Source: Microbacterium oryzae (GTDB taxonomy: Bacteria > Actinomycetota > Actinomycetes > Actinomycetales > Microbacteriaceae). Taken from it: a DNA stretch of 64,000 nucleotides. Position numbers and translations under genes: made by a program. Every line of letters begins with the position of its first letter. The stretch's first letter is position 1. The stretch covers positions 124,001-188,000 of the forward strand of contig NZ_JAUEPM010000006.1 in NCBI RefSeq assembly GCF_030406385.1, written 5' to 3'. The notes beneath the pieces are model-generated. The model worked only from the letters and a program-made list of their open reading frames with translations, had not been told where the DNA came from and searched no databases. Positions 1 through 7,881 of this stretch are shown in pieces.

Positions 1-633
1 AACTCGCCCTTCCGCGACGGCTCCGACACCGGCTTCGCGAGCTATCGGCATGTGGTGTGGCACCTCTGGCCGACCGCGGGGCCCCTCGAGGTCCTCGGCT
101 CTCCGGAGCGGTACGAACAGCTCGTGCAGTCGCTCCTCGCGACCGGCGGCATCCTGGACGACGGGCAGATCTACTTCGACGCGCGGCTCTCCCGCCGGCA
201 CCCCACGGTGGAGGTGCGGGTGGCCGACGTCTGCCTCGATCCCGAGGACACCATCACGCTCGCCGTCCTGATCCGCGCGCTCGTCGACACGGCCGTGGCC
301 GAGTGGCGGCGCGGCGAGGAGCCGAACCCGCTGCCCGCGCAGGCCATCCGACTGGCGGCGTGGATGGCCGCACGCTGGGGGGTGCGCGGCGACCTCGTCG
401 ACCCCCGGACCGGCCGCGCGGCGCCCGCGGCCGAGGTCGTCGAGGCGCTGCTCGCGCATGTCCGGCCCGCGCTCGCCGCGAACGGCGACACCGACACGGC
501 GGAGACCGGCGTGCGCGAGATCCTGCTGCGCGGCACGGGAGCAGAACGGCAGCGAGCCCGTCGCGAGCTCTCGGGGTCGCTCGCCGGCGCTGCGCTCGGC
601 ACCGGCGCGGTCGACGACGAGCGGCGCGGTTAG
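1..633 (+). CDS. Carboxylate-amine ligase, GCS2/YbdK family (C-terminal part)
   Basis: The reading frame is open from the first base of the window, so this is the C-terminal ~210 residues of a longer protein. The run NSPF...GFASYR near the start and the motif RRHPTVEVRVADVC are typical of glutamate-cysteine ligase type 2 (YbdK/EgtA-like) enzymes, which join an amine to a glutamate-type carboxylate using ATP. The N-terminal half, with the rest of the ATP-grasp-like active site, lies outside the window. The substrate cannot be told from this part. The stop codon overlaps the stop of the convergent small gene that follows. Confidence 0.8.
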   Translation, partial: NSPFRDGSDTGFASYRHVVWHLWPTAGPLEVLGSPERYEQLVQSLLATGGILDDGQIYFDARLSRRHPTVEVRVADVCLDPEDTITLAVLIRALVDTAVAEWRRGEEPNPLPAQAIRLAAWMAARWGVRGDLVDPRTGRAAPAAEVVEALLAHVRPALAANGDTDTAETGVREILLRGTGAERQRARRELSGSLAGAALGTGAVDDERRG

Positions 634-887
634 CCGACCACCGCGCGAACCGCGTCGCGCAGCGTCTTGCGCAACCCGATGGGCTCCGCGGTGGCGAACG
701 CGCGCCCCGCATAGCACTCCCAGCCTTCGCTCGCGCAGCAGAGGTATCCCCGTACCTCGTCGCCGACGGCCACCTGATAGCAGGTCAGCGTGACGGGGAT
801 GACCTTCGCCCCCAGCACGCGACCGGGCGGCGCGCTGCGACCGCTGCTCGAAGCTCCGTCGCGGGCAGGTTCGGCCAACAGACTCAT
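630..887 (-). CDS. Small hypothetical protein (85 aa)
   Basis: I do not recognise this protein. It has 85 residues, no signal peptide and no membrane segment, and three cysteines near the middle (one at LTCYQ, an adjacent pair at YLCCA) plus another at WECYA, which could suit metal or disulfide chemistry. The start is the ATG at 887: a GGAGG sits about 8 nt upstream. The much longer open frame continuing upstream is a codon-bias artefact. A candidate promoter with the recurrent GTCAAGCCCGCT element lies at 942-981. It converges with the ligase gene and diverges from the P450 gene. Confidence 0.6.
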   Translation of the reverse strand: MSLLAEPARDGASSSGRSAPPGRVLGAKVIPVTLTCYQVAVGDEVRGYLCCASEGWECYAGRAFATAEPIGLRKTLRDAVRAVVG

Positions 888-941
888 GTTCGTGCCTCCG
901 ATCTCGACGACGACGTCGAACGCATGTGAAGCGTGAGAGAC

Positions 942-981
942 AGTGTCGGCCCGCCTCCCACGCGCGGGAAGCGGGCTTGAC
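942..981 (-). promoter_or_regulatory. Candidate promoter of the 85-aa gene with GTCAA-type upstream element
   Basis: On the minus strand GTCAAGCCCGCT (981-970) is followed 22 nt later by GACACT (947-942), a plausible -10. It is one of several similar element/-10 arrangements in the window; see the finding on the shared promoter element. Confidence 0.35.
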
Positions 982-982
982 A

Positions 983-1012
983 CACCTGTCGGCGATGTGC
1001 CGCCGACAGGTG
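983..1012. promoter_or_regulatory. Perfect 12-bp inverted repeat between divergent genes
   Basis: CACCTGTCGGCG at 983-994 and its exact complement CGCCGACAGGTG at 1001-1012 are separated by six bases. Because it lies between two divergent genes it is not a terminator; an operator serving both the 85-aa gene and the P450 gene is the likely reading. No known regulator was matched. Confidence 0.5.
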
Positions 1013-1041
1013 ACCCCACGATGCGCCGCGCGCGATCCGCT

Positions 1042-1079
1042 GTCAAGCCCGTGCGGACGCCACCGCGTCCTGGTTCCCT
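1042..1079 (+). promoter_or_regulatory. Weak candidate promoter of the P450 gene with GTCAA-type element
   Basis: GTCAAGCCCGTG (1042-1053) is followed after 20 nt by TTCCCT (1074-1079), which is six bases before the ATG. The upstream element fits the recurrent motif well, but the -10 is poor. Confidence 0.25.
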
Positions 1080-1085
1080 CGACAC

Positions 1086-2342
1086 ATGACCGCCTCTGCC
1101 TCCGCCGTTCCGCGACCGTCCGACCGCCCGGCAGAGGCGGGTGTGCCGACCCTCGCCGCTGACGCAACCCTGCGGTTCGTGCGCGACGGGTACGCCTTCG
1201 GCATCCGCGGCTACCGTGAGGTCGGCGCAGACGCCTTCCGCACGCGCCTGATGGGGCGCTCGGTCGTCGTCGCGCGCGGAGCGGAGGCAGCCCACGTCTT
1301 CGGCGCGGGCGGCTTCCGCCGCAGCGGCGCCATCCCCCGCTCGACGATGCACCTCCTCCAGGACGAGGGGAGCGTCCAGACGCTGGAGGGCGAGCAGCAT
1401 CGCGAGCGGCGCGCCCTGATGTCGGAGTTCGCCGAGGGCGGTCGCGGAACGCTCGTCTCGCTCTTCCGCTCCGAGTGGGAGGCCGAGGTGGAGAAGTCCG
1501 TCGGCGTGCGGGTGCAGCTCCTCGACCTCGCGAGCGTCGCGCTCGCCCGCGCCGCACTGCGCTGGGTGGGCCTCGCGCTCCCCGCGGCCGAGGAGAAGGA
1601 GATCGCCGCGGACCTCCGCTCGATGATCGACCGCGCCGCGAGTGTCGGCCCGCCGAACTGGGCCGCGCGCGCCCGGCGGCGGCGGATGGAGGACTGGGCG
1701 GGCGGGCTCATCGACGATGCGAGGGCTCGCGGAGAGAACATCACGATCGTGGGGCGGCTCGCGCACCACGAAGAGGGTGGTCGCCGGCTGGACACCGCCG
1801 TGGCCGCCGTGGAGCTGCTGAACCTGCTGCGCCCGGTCGTCGCCGTCGCCCGCTTCGTCGCGTTCGCCGCGCACGCGCTGCACCACCATCCCGACTGGAA
1901 GGCGCGCGTGGGCGAGGGGGCCGAATCGAGCACGCGCTGGATGGCCGACGAGGTGCGTCGGTTCTACCCGTTCTTCCCTGTGATCGGCGGCGTGGCCACC
2001 GACCCGTTCCGCCTGCACGGCGTGGACTTCCCGACCGGACAGTGGATGCTCCTGGACCTGTACGGCACGGACCACTCGCCCCATCTGTGGCGGCAGCCGG
2101 ACGCCTTCGACCCGTTCCGGTTCGCAGACGCCTCACCGAAGGCGATCGTCGCGCAGGGAGCGGGGGAGGGGCTCGGAGCCCACCGGTGCCCCGGTGAGCT
2201 CGCCACGTCGGATCTCATCGCTGCTGCACTGTCGCTGCTCGTGAGCGGGCGCCCCTACGAGGTGCCGATCCAGGACCTGCGGATCAGCCTGCGGCGGACC
2301 CCCGCGCGGCCCGAGAGCGGGATGGCGGTGATCTTCGCATGA
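1086..2342 (+). CDS. Cytochrome P450, CYP152-like fatty-acid peroxygenase family
   Basis: 418 aa. The haem-ligand segment GAHRCPGE (Cys368), the RRFYPF motif and the QTLEGEQHRERRALM stretch match the CYP152 peroxygenases (BSbeta/SPalpha type), which hydroxylate or decarboxylate fatty acids with H2O2 and need no redox partner. In that family the Arg and Pro of RRFYPF replace the usual acid-alcohol pair and bind the fatty-acid carboxylate, and both are present here. No ferredoxin or reductase gene is nearby, which fits. The ATG at 1086 has no Shine-Dalgarno sequence. The stop overlaps the helicase start by 4 nt (ATGA), so the two are co-transcribed. Family assignment is firm; the substrate is inferred. 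Confidence 0.85.
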   Translation: MTASASAVPRPSDRPAEAGVPTLAADATLRFVRDGYAFGIRGYREVGADAFRTRLMGRSVVVARGAEAAHVFGAGGFRRSGAIPRSTMHLLQDEGSVQTLEGEQHRERRALMSEFAEGGRGTLVSLFRSEWEAEVEKSVGVRVQLLDLASVALARAALRWVGLALPAAEEKEIAADLRSMIDRAASVGPPNWAARARRRRMEDWAGGLIDDARARGENITIVGRLAHHEEGGRRLDTAVAAVELLNLLRPVVAVARFVAFAAHALHHHPDWKARVGEGAESSTRWMADEVRRFYPFFPVIGGVATDPFRLHGVDFPTGQWMLLDLYGTDHSPHLWRQPDAFDPFRFADASPKAIVAQGAGEGLGAHRCPGELATSDLIAAALSLLVSGRPYEVPIQDLRISLRRTPARPESGMAVIFA

Positions 2343-3982
2343 GCCTCGCCGTGCCGCGCACCGCGGAGATCGAGGAGACCGCACGCGAGCGCTTCGGCCT
2401 CGAGCAGCTGCGCCCGGAGCAGATCGAGGCGATCGACGCGGCATCGCAGGGACGCGACGTCCTGGCGGTGTGGGCGACGGGCTTCGGCAAGTCGGCGGTG
2501 TACCAGGTGACGGGGGCGCTGCTCCCCGGCATCACCGTGGTGATCTCGCCGCTCATCGCCCTGCAGGAGGATCAGCTCATCGGCCTCGATGACGCTCCCG
2601 CGGCTCCGCATGCCGTGGCGCTGAACTCCGCGCGCGGCGCACGCGCTCGCCGCGAGGCGTGGCGGCAGCTGGAGGAGGGCGAGGCGGAGTACGTGCTCCT
2701 CGCTCCCGAGCAGCTCGCGAAGGAGGACGTGATCGGCGCGCTGGCGAAGCACGAGATCTCGCTGCTCGTCATCGACGAGGCGCACTGCATCACCTCCTGG
2801 GGGCACGACTTCCGCCCGGACTACCTGCTCATCGGATCGCTCGCCGAGCGCCTCGGACGCCCGCCCGTCGTCGCGCTGACCGCCACCGCGTCCACACCCG
2901 TCCGCGAGGAGATCATGCAGCGCCTCGGCATGCGCGATCCGCTGGTGCTCGTGGGCGACATGGACCGCGTCAACATCGCGCTGGATGTCCGTCGTCACGT
3001 CGACGACGCCGGCAAGCGCCAGGCAGTGGTCGAGGAGGTGGTCGGGCTCACCTCGCCCGGCCTCGTCTACACCTCCACCCGACGCGACACCGAGCGGTAC
3101 GCGGAGGAGCTCGCCGAGCGTGGGCTGCGCGCGGCCGCGTACCACGCGGGCCTGCGCGTGGGCGAGCGCAATCGCGTGCACGAGGAGTTCCGCGACGGCG
3201 ACCTCGATGTGGTGGTGGCGACGTCGGCGTTCGGCATGGGCATCGACAAGGAGGACGTGCGCTTCGTCGTACACGCGGACGCACCCGAGTCGATCGACGC
3301 GTACTACCAGGAGCTCGGCCGAGCCGGGCGTGACGGCGGCGCCGCACGCGCCACGCTGCACTACCGGCCGGAGGATCTGGGGATCCGCCGCTTCTTCGCC
3401 TCGCGCGGAACGGACGCCGACGACATCCGATCGGTGCTCGGCGCGCTGCGCGACGGGCACCACGCGCGGCAGGCGGTGGCCGACGCCGCGGGAATGCCGC
3501 TGCGCCGCACCGTGGCGCTCCTCGCGCTGCTGTCCGACACGGGATCGGTGCGCCTGAACCGGCGCGGCGCCTCCATCCGCGCCCACGTCGACGATGCGGA
3601 GGCCGTGGCCGCGGCCTCCGCGCACGTCGAGGACAGGCAGCGCGTCGAGCAGTCGCGCATCGAGATGCTGCGCGGCTACGCCGAGACACGGAGATGCCGC
3701 CGGCAGGTGCTGCTGGGGTACTTCGGGCAGGAGCTCGCCGACCCGTGCGGCAACTGCGACACCTGCCTGGAAGGCCATGCAGCAGAGACGCAGGATGCGG
3801 AAGCGCCGGGCCAGGAGAGCGCCTACCGCGTGGACGATCGAGTGCGTCACCGCGAGTGGGGCGAGGGCACCGTGATGGACGTCGAGGACGACCGCATGAC
3901 GGTCTTCTTCGAGAGCGCCGGCTATCGGGTGCTCGCGCTGGAGCTCGTCGAGGACGAGGGACTCGTGGAGCACGTCGGCTGA
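2339..3982 (+). CDS. RecQ-family ATP-dependent DNA helicase
   Basis: 547 aa superfamily 2 helicase. Walker A reads ATGFGKS (Lys51), where RecQ proteins usually have TGGGKS; the DEAH box is at 146-149. Four cysteines (453, 470, 473, 476) form the RecQ zinc site. The usual winged-helix RQC and HRDC domains appear to be missing: after the zinc cluster there is only a short linker and a C-terminal module (about 497-547, with VRHREWGEGTV) resembling the SH3/Tudor-like end of UvrD/PcrA helicases. It is expected to unwind DNA 3'-5' in repair or replication restart. It is translationally coupled to the P450 gene, an unexpected partner. Confidence 0.88.
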   Translation: MSLAVPRTAEIEETARERFGLEQLRPEQIEAIDAASQGRDVLAVWATGFGKSAVYQVTGALLPGITVVISPLIALQEDQLIGLDDAPAAPHAVALNSARGARARREAWRQLEEGEAEYVLLAPEQLAKEDVIGALAKHEISLLVIDEAHCITSWGHDFRPDYLLIGSLAERLGRPPVVALTATASTPVREEIMQRLGMRDPLVLVGDMDRVNIALDVRRHVDDAGKRQAVVEEVVGLTSPGLVYTSTRRDTERYAEELAERGLRAAAYHAGLRVGERNRVHEEFRDGDLDVVVATSAFGMGIDKEDVRFVVHADAPESIDAYYQELGRAGRDGGAARATLHYRPEDLGIRRFFASRGTDADDIRSVLGALRDGHHARQAVADAAGMPLRRTVALLALLSDTGSVRLNRRGASIRAHVDDAEAVAAASAHVEDRQRVEQSRIEMLRGYAETRRCRRQVLLGYFGQELADPCGNCDTCLEGHAAETQDAEAPGQESAYRVDDRVRHREWGEGTVMDVEDDRMTVFFESAGYRVLALELVEDEGLVEHVG

Positions 3983-4090
3983 GCGTCGACCGCTCGTCCA
4001 TCTGCCCAACACGTGCGCCGCCGCCCGAGCCGGGTCTAGGATCTGGACACCGAGGGCGACCCGACGCCCGATGCACCCTGGGGAGGGATC

Positions 4091-4540
4091 ATGACCAGGA
4101 CCCTGATGGCGCGGATCCATGTCGCCGCGCCGATCGACGAGGCCTACCGGCAGTGGGCGCAGGTCGAGGCATTTCCGCGATTCGTCGACACGGTGACAGC
4201 TGTACGGCGCATCGACGACGTGCGGTCGCGATGGACGATCTCCGTGGGCGGCTTCGTCGACGACATCTACGTGGATGTCGTCGAGCAGGTCGCGCCGGAT
4301 CGGCTGGTGTGGCAGAGCACCGACGGCGTCGTGCACGACGGACGCGTGGAGCTCGCGTCCGAGGGCACGGGCACGCGGGTGACGCTGCGCATGGCGTGGG
4401 ACATCGAGGGGGTGGCCGACGGCAGCGAGATGGCCGACGCGCACCTGCAGCGCGCGCTCGAGCGCTTCAAGAGCCTTCTGGAGGCGCACGCGCTCGCGGC
4501 CGGCGACGCTGTCGCGGAGGACCGCTCCCTGGCCTCCTGA
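4091..4540 (+). CDS. SRPBCC (START-like) family protein, copy 1
   Basis: 149 aa with the SRPBCC pattern: VAAPIDEAYRQWA at the N-terminus, then the beta-rich core and a long C-terminal helix. Members bind hydrophobic ligands or act as cyclases/aromatases; many small actinobacterial ones are unassigned. GGGAGG precedes the ATG. A TAGGAT at 4037-4042 could be the -10, with a CAAC at the position seen in the recurrent promoter element. It is a clear paralogue of the protein at 8703-9137: WQSTDGV and VAAP are shared and the order of the rest is the same. Confidence 0.75.
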   Translation: MTRTLMARIHVAAPIDEAYRQWAQVEAFPRFVDTVTAVRRIDDVRSRWTISVGGFVDDIYVDVVEQVAPDRLVWQSTDGVVHDGRVELASEGTGTRVTLRMAWDIEGVADGSEMADAHLQRALERFKSLLEAHALAAGDAVAEDRSLAS

Positions 4541-4556
4541 GGGGTAGGGTCGATCC

Positions 4557-4871
4557 GTGGGTGTTCTGTACTACGGCTCCGAAGCGGCTCCGATTCACAT
4601 CGACGACCGCACCCTCGCGCACCTGAAGGTCGTGATCGTCACGAAGCTGCGCCGCCACGAGGGGTTCGCTGTGTCGTGGCGCCACCCCGAGGGCGAGCCG
4701 GTAGGGCGAAGCACCATCTGGGTCCACCCCGCGGTGCCGCTGCGGTTCGAATTCGATGAGCCGGTCGCACCCGAGCTCAACCGTGCCTGGCTGGAGGAAC
4801 TCGCCGTCTCCGCGAACGTGCTGGGCGGCGTGACCCTCGTCGAGGAGCACATCGCGGGCGCATCCGCGTAG
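4557..4871 (+). CDS. Short conserved actinobacterial protein (DUF7882-like, 104 aa)
   Basis: 104 aa starting MGVLYYGSEAAPIHIDDRTLAHLK. This matches my recollection of a family found widely in Microbacteriaceae, often mislabelled 'ATP-dependent DNA ligase'; there is no ligase motif here and no known function. The GTG start is preceded by TAGGGT (4545-4550) and exactly six bases, with no Shine-Dalgarno, so the mRNA is probably leaderless. It follows the SRPBCC gene by 16 bp but can be transcribed separately. Confidence 0.7.
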   Translation: MGVLYYGSEAAPIHIDDRTLAHLKVVIVTKLRRHEGFAVSWRHPEGEPVGRSTIWVHPAVPLRFEFDEPVAPELNRAWLEELAVSANVLGGVTLVEEHIAGASA

Positions 4872-4897
4872 GGCTCCTGCCCCCGCACCGCGACGCT

Positions 4898-4936
4898 GTC
4901 AACCCCGTTCCCTGCAGGCCATGCGCGTGGTGATAT
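4898..4936 (+). promoter_or_regulatory. Candidate promoter of the CsbD gene with GTCAACCCCGTT element
   Basis: GTCAACCCCGTT (4898-4909), then 21 nt, then TGATAT (4931-4936) as the -10, about 40 bases before the start codon. The identical 12-mer occurs at the same distance from candidate -10 boxes before the second SRPBCC gene and the GlsB gene. Confidence 0.5.
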
Positions 4937-4972
4937 GGGATCTCGACCGCAGGACGACGAGAGGGGGCCCAT

Positions 4973-5143
4973 ATGGGACTCGGTGACAAGATCGAGAACG
5001 CAGGTCAGGATCTCGCGGGCAAGGCGAAGGAAGCCGCCGGCAACGCGAGCGACAACGAGAAGCTCGAGGCCGAGGGCGAAGGCGACCAGGCGGGCGCCAA
5101 GTTCAAGAAGGCCGGCGAGAACGTCAAGGACGCCTTCAAGTAA
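4973..5143 (+). CDS. CsbD family general stress protein (56 aa)
   Basis: 56 aa: MGLGDKIENAGQDLAGKAKE at the start, then a charged helical body ending ENVKDAFK. The Gly/Lys/Glu-rich amphipathic composition and KIENAGQDLAGK pattern are those of CsbD proteins; in Bacillus csbD belongs to the sigma-B stress regulon, but the molecular role is unknown. A purine-rich GAGAGGGGG lies before the ATG. It is a single gene with its own candidate promoter (4898-4936) and a hairpin terminator downstream. Confidence 0.88.
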   Translation: MGLGDKIENAGQDLAGKAKEAAGNASDNEKLEAEGEGDQAGAKFKKAGENVKDAFK

Positions 5144-5153
5144 ACGGCATCCT

Positions 5154-5190
5154 CAGCGGGGGCGGCGCACCACGTGCGCAGCCCCCGCTG
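5154..5190 (+). terminator. Hairpin terminator after csbD
   Basis: CAGCGGGGGC pairs perfectly with GCCCCCGCTG; after one mismatch GCGCAC pairs with GTGCGC around a three-base loop. The stem is long and GC-rich without a T tract, as common in actinobacteria. Confidence 0.75.
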
Positions 5191-5262
5191 CCGTCGTGCC
5201 GGGCAGGTGCGACATCACGTGATCGAAGACGATCCACGGACGACGGACGAGGACGCAGGATC

Positions 5263-5415
5263 ATGATCGAACCACTGCCGAACGCAGACCCGCACAGACG
5301 CAACTCACCCCAGGGTGCATCGTCTGCAGCGGGGAGGCACCCCTCTCAGAGGCCCGTGCCGATCCCGCACTTCCCGCCCCTCACCGACGGATATCACCGT
5401 CGCAAGGGGCGGTGA
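5263..5415 (+). CDS. Possible 50-aa protein, uncertain
   Basis: An ATG with GAGGA nine bases upstream opens a 50-codon frame (MIEPLPNADPHRRN...), rich in Pro, His and Arg. It overlaps the end of the GNAT gene on the other strand by 35 bases. I recognise nothing in it. It is listed because the stretch 5191-5380 is otherwise empty and the start signal is good, but the frame may be chance. Confidence 0.2.
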   Translation: MIEPLPNADPHRRNSPQGASSAAGRHPSQRPVPIPHFPPLTDGYHRRKGR

Positions 5416-5935
5416 CCGCGATTCCCCGCGTTCGCTGCTCCCGCCGCAGGCTCTTCTCGAAGAGCGCGGCGGGATAGCGACCCGAGTCCGGCGGGAACGC
5501 CCGGATACCCTGCAGGGCGTAGCCCCGGCCCTCGTAGTACGAGCGGAGGCCGGGGTTCGCCGCCATGCAGTCCAGCCGTGCCGATGACCAGCCGCGATCG
5601 GCGATCACGCCCTCGGCGAAGTCCAGCACGCGCGCGCCCAAGCCCTCCCCAGAGCGTGAGCGCGCCACCATCAGGCCGTGGATGTACCCCGCGTCGGCCG
5701 AATCGGAGTCCTCCCAGAAGGTCGGATCCTCGTCGAGCACCCGGCAGGCCGCGTCGATGCCGCCGGCTCCGTCGAGGACGTGCCACTGGCCATCCGCGAT
5801 CTGCGCCTCGATCTCGCTGAGTGGGATCTGAGCGCGGCGCCACTGGCTGATTCCGCGCGAGGCATGCCAGTCGGCCAGCGCATCGCGCAGGTCGAGGATG
5901 GCCGGGGCGTCGGCGATGAGGGCGGGGCGCAGCAC
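5381..5935 (-). CDS. GNAT family N-acetyltransferase
   Basis: 184 aa. The acetyl-CoA-binding segment of the Gcn5-related fold is visible as VARSRSGEGLGARVLDFA (the R/Q-x-x-G-x-G/A signature), followed by the LDCMAANPGLRSYYEGRGY strand-helix that closes the fold. Family members acetylate small amines, antibiotics or protein N-termini; the substrate is unknown. The start is the GTG at 5935, with AGAGAGGA about 8 nt upstream. It lies 16 bp downstream of ilvD on the same strand and is probably read with it. Confidence 0.85.
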   Translation of the reverse strand: MLRPALIADAPAILDLRDALADWHASRGISQWRRAQIPLSEIEAQIADGQWHVLDGAGGIDAACRVLDEDPTFWEDSDSADAGYIHGLMVARSRSGEGLGARVLDFAEGVIADRGWSSARLDCMAANPGLRSYYEGRGYALQGIRAFPPDSGRYPAALFEKSLRREQRTRGIAVTAPCDGDIRR

Positions 5936-5951
5936 CCGACCATCCTCTCTC

Positions 5952-7808
5952 TCAGATCTCCGGAACGACCCGCACCGCGCCCTTGTCGGCCGACTGGGCG
6001 AAGGCGGCGTACGCGCGGAGGGCCGCTGAGACCGGACGCACGCGGTCCTTCGGGCGGTAGCCGCCGTTCGCCTCGAGCTCTGCCCGGCGCCGCTCCAGCT
6101 CCGCATCCGGGACGTCGAGCGAGATCGCGCGGGTGGGGATGTCGATCGAGACGATGTCGCCGTCCTCCACGAGCGCGATGAGCCCGCCCGCCGCCGCCTC
6201 GGGCGAGACGTGGCCGATGGACAGACCCGAGGTGCCACCCGAGAAGCGGCCGTCGGTGATGAGGGCGCACTTCTTGCCGAGGCCGCGGCCCTTGAGGAAC
6301 GACGTGGGGTAGAGCATCTCCTGCATGCCGGGGCCGCCCTTCGGGCCCTCGTAGCGGATGACGACGACGTCGCCCTCCGCGACCTCCTTGGCGAGGATCT
6401 TCTGCACGGCCTCGTCCTGCGACTCGCAGACGACCGCGGGACCGGTGAAGGTCCAGATCGAGGGGTCGACGCCCGCGGTCTTCACGACCGCGCCGTCCAC
6501 GGCGATGTTGCCGCGCAGCACCGCCAGGCCGCCGTCCTTCGAGTACGCGTGCTCGACGTCGCGGATGCAGCCGCCGGCTGCGTCGACGTCGAGCTCCAGC
6601 CAGCGCTCCGACTGCGAGAACGCGCTCGACGAGCGCCGACCGCCCGGCGCCGCGTGCCACAGCTCGCGCGCCTCGTCGCTCGCGGATCCCCCGCGGACAT
6701 CCCACTCGTCGAGCCAGGCGCCGAGCGTCTGCGCGTGGACCGTGTGGACGTCCTCGTCGAGCAGCCCGCCGCGGCGCAGTTCGCCGAGGAGGGCGGGGAT
6801 GCCGCCAGCGCGATGCACGTCCTCCATGTAGTAGGTGCGGTCGTTCGCGACGTTCGGGGCGACCTTCGCCAGGCACGGCACCCGGCGGGAGACCTCGTCG
6901 ATCTCGTCGAGGCCGAAGGCGACGCCCGCCTCGTGCGCAGCGGCGAGGAGGTGGAGGATCGTGTTCGTCGACCCGCCCATCGCGATGTCGAGCGCCATGG
7001 CGTTGCCGAAGGCGGCGGGCGTCGCGATGTTGAGAGGGAGCACCGAGGCGTCGTCTTCGTCGTAGTAGCGGCGCGTGATGTCGACGACGAGCGAGCCCGC
7101 CTTCTCGTAGAGGGCGCGGCGAGCCGTGTGGGTGGCGAGCACCGAGCCGTTGCCGGGGAGCGAGAGGCCGATGGCCTCGGTGAGGCAGTTCATCGAGTTG
7201 GCGGTGAACATGCCGGAGCACGAGCCGCACGTCGGGCACGCGGACTCCTCGATGCGCTGGATGTCGGCGTCGGAGACGTTCTCGTTGACCGCCTCGGAGA
7301 TCGCGTCGACGAGGTCGAGCGTGCGGACCGTGCCGTCGACGAGCGTCGCGCGCCCCGACTCCATCGGGCCGCCGGAGACGAAGACCGTCGGGATGTTGAG
7401 CCGCAGTGCGGCGAGGAGCATGCCGGGGGTGATCTTGTCGCAGTTCGAGATGCAGACGAGGGCGTCGGCGCAGTGCGCGTTCACCATGTACTCCACCGAG
7501 TCGGCGATGAGGTCGCGCGAGGGCAGCGAGTAGAGCATGCCGCCATGGCCCATGGCGATGCCGTCGTCGACCGCGATGGTGTTGAACTCGCGGGGCACGC
7601 CGCCGGCGGCGGTGATGGCTTCGGAGACGATGCGGCCGACGGGTGCGAGGTGCGTGTGGCCGGGGACGAACTCGGTGAACGAGTTCGCGACGGCGATGAT
7701 CGGCTTCCGCCCGATGTCCGCTCCGGGAACGCCGGCGGCGCGCAGCAGTGCGCGGGCGCCGGCCATGTTGCGGCCGTGGGTGATCGTGCGGGAGCGGAGT
7801 GCGGGCAT
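5952..7808 (-). CDS. ilvD: Dihydroxy-acid dehydratase
   Basis: 618 aa, close to the length of the E. coli-type enzyme. It dehydrates 2,3-dihydroxy-isovalerate and 2,3-dihydroxy-3-methylvalerate, the third step shared by valine and isoleucine synthesis. Fe-S cluster cysteines are visible in SNCDKITPG and [10 protein letters not shown], and the C-terminal [14 protein letters not shown] motif is intact. No other ilv gene is in the window. I chose the ATG at 7808; a GTG four codons upstream is possible. The start region faces a regulator gene, with a palindrome between them. Confidence 0.95.
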   Translation of the reverse strand: MPALRSRTITHGRNMAGARALLRAAGVPGADIGRKPIIAVANSFTEFVPGHTHLAPVGRIVSEAITAAGGVPREFNTIAVDDGIAMGHGGMLYSLPSRDLIADSVEYMVNAHCADALVCISNCDKITPGMLLAALRLNIPTVFVSGGPMESGRATLVDGTVRTLDLVDAISEAVNENVSDADIQRIEESACPTCGSCSGMFTANSMNCLTEAIGLSLPGNGSVLATHTARRALYEKAGSLVVDITRRYYDEDDASVLPLNIATPAAFGNAMALDIAMGGSTNTILHLLAAAHEAGVAFGLDEIDEVSRRVPCLAKVAPNVANDRTYYMEDVHRAGGIPALLGELRRGGLLDEDVHTVHAQTLGAWLDEWDVRGGSASDEARELWHAAPGGRRSSSAFSQSERWLELDVDAAGGCIRDVEHAYSKDGGLAVLRGNIAVDGAVVKTAGVDPSIWTFTGPAVVCESQDEAVQKILAKEVAEGDVVVIRYEGPKGGPGMQEMLYPTSFLKGRGLGKKCALITDGRFSGGTSGLSIGHVSPEAAAGGLIALVEDGDIVSIDIPTRAISLDVPDAELERRRAELEANGGYRPKDRVRPVSAALRAYAAFAQSADKGAVRVVPEI

Positions 7809-7851
7809 GCTCCCAGTCACGCACGCTCGACGCGTCGCAGGGAGTCACGGC

Positions 7852-7874
7852 TGGTACTGGTACCCGGAGTACCA
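7852..7874. promoter_or_regulatory. Inverted repeat between ilvD and the MmyB-type regulator
   Basis: TGGTACT (7852-7858) and AGTACCA (7868-7874) form a perfect inverted repeat with a nine-base spacer. The right arm overlaps TACCAT (7870-7875), the likely -10 of the regulator gene, so the regulator probably controls itself here and perhaps ilvD. Confidence 0.55.
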
Positions 7875-7881
7875 TCGGGGA

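Noticed and set aside
2255..4489. A 744-codon minus-strand frame opposite the RecQ-like gene
   Set aside because: Same artefact; no domain pattern, and the plus strand encodes a complete helicase.
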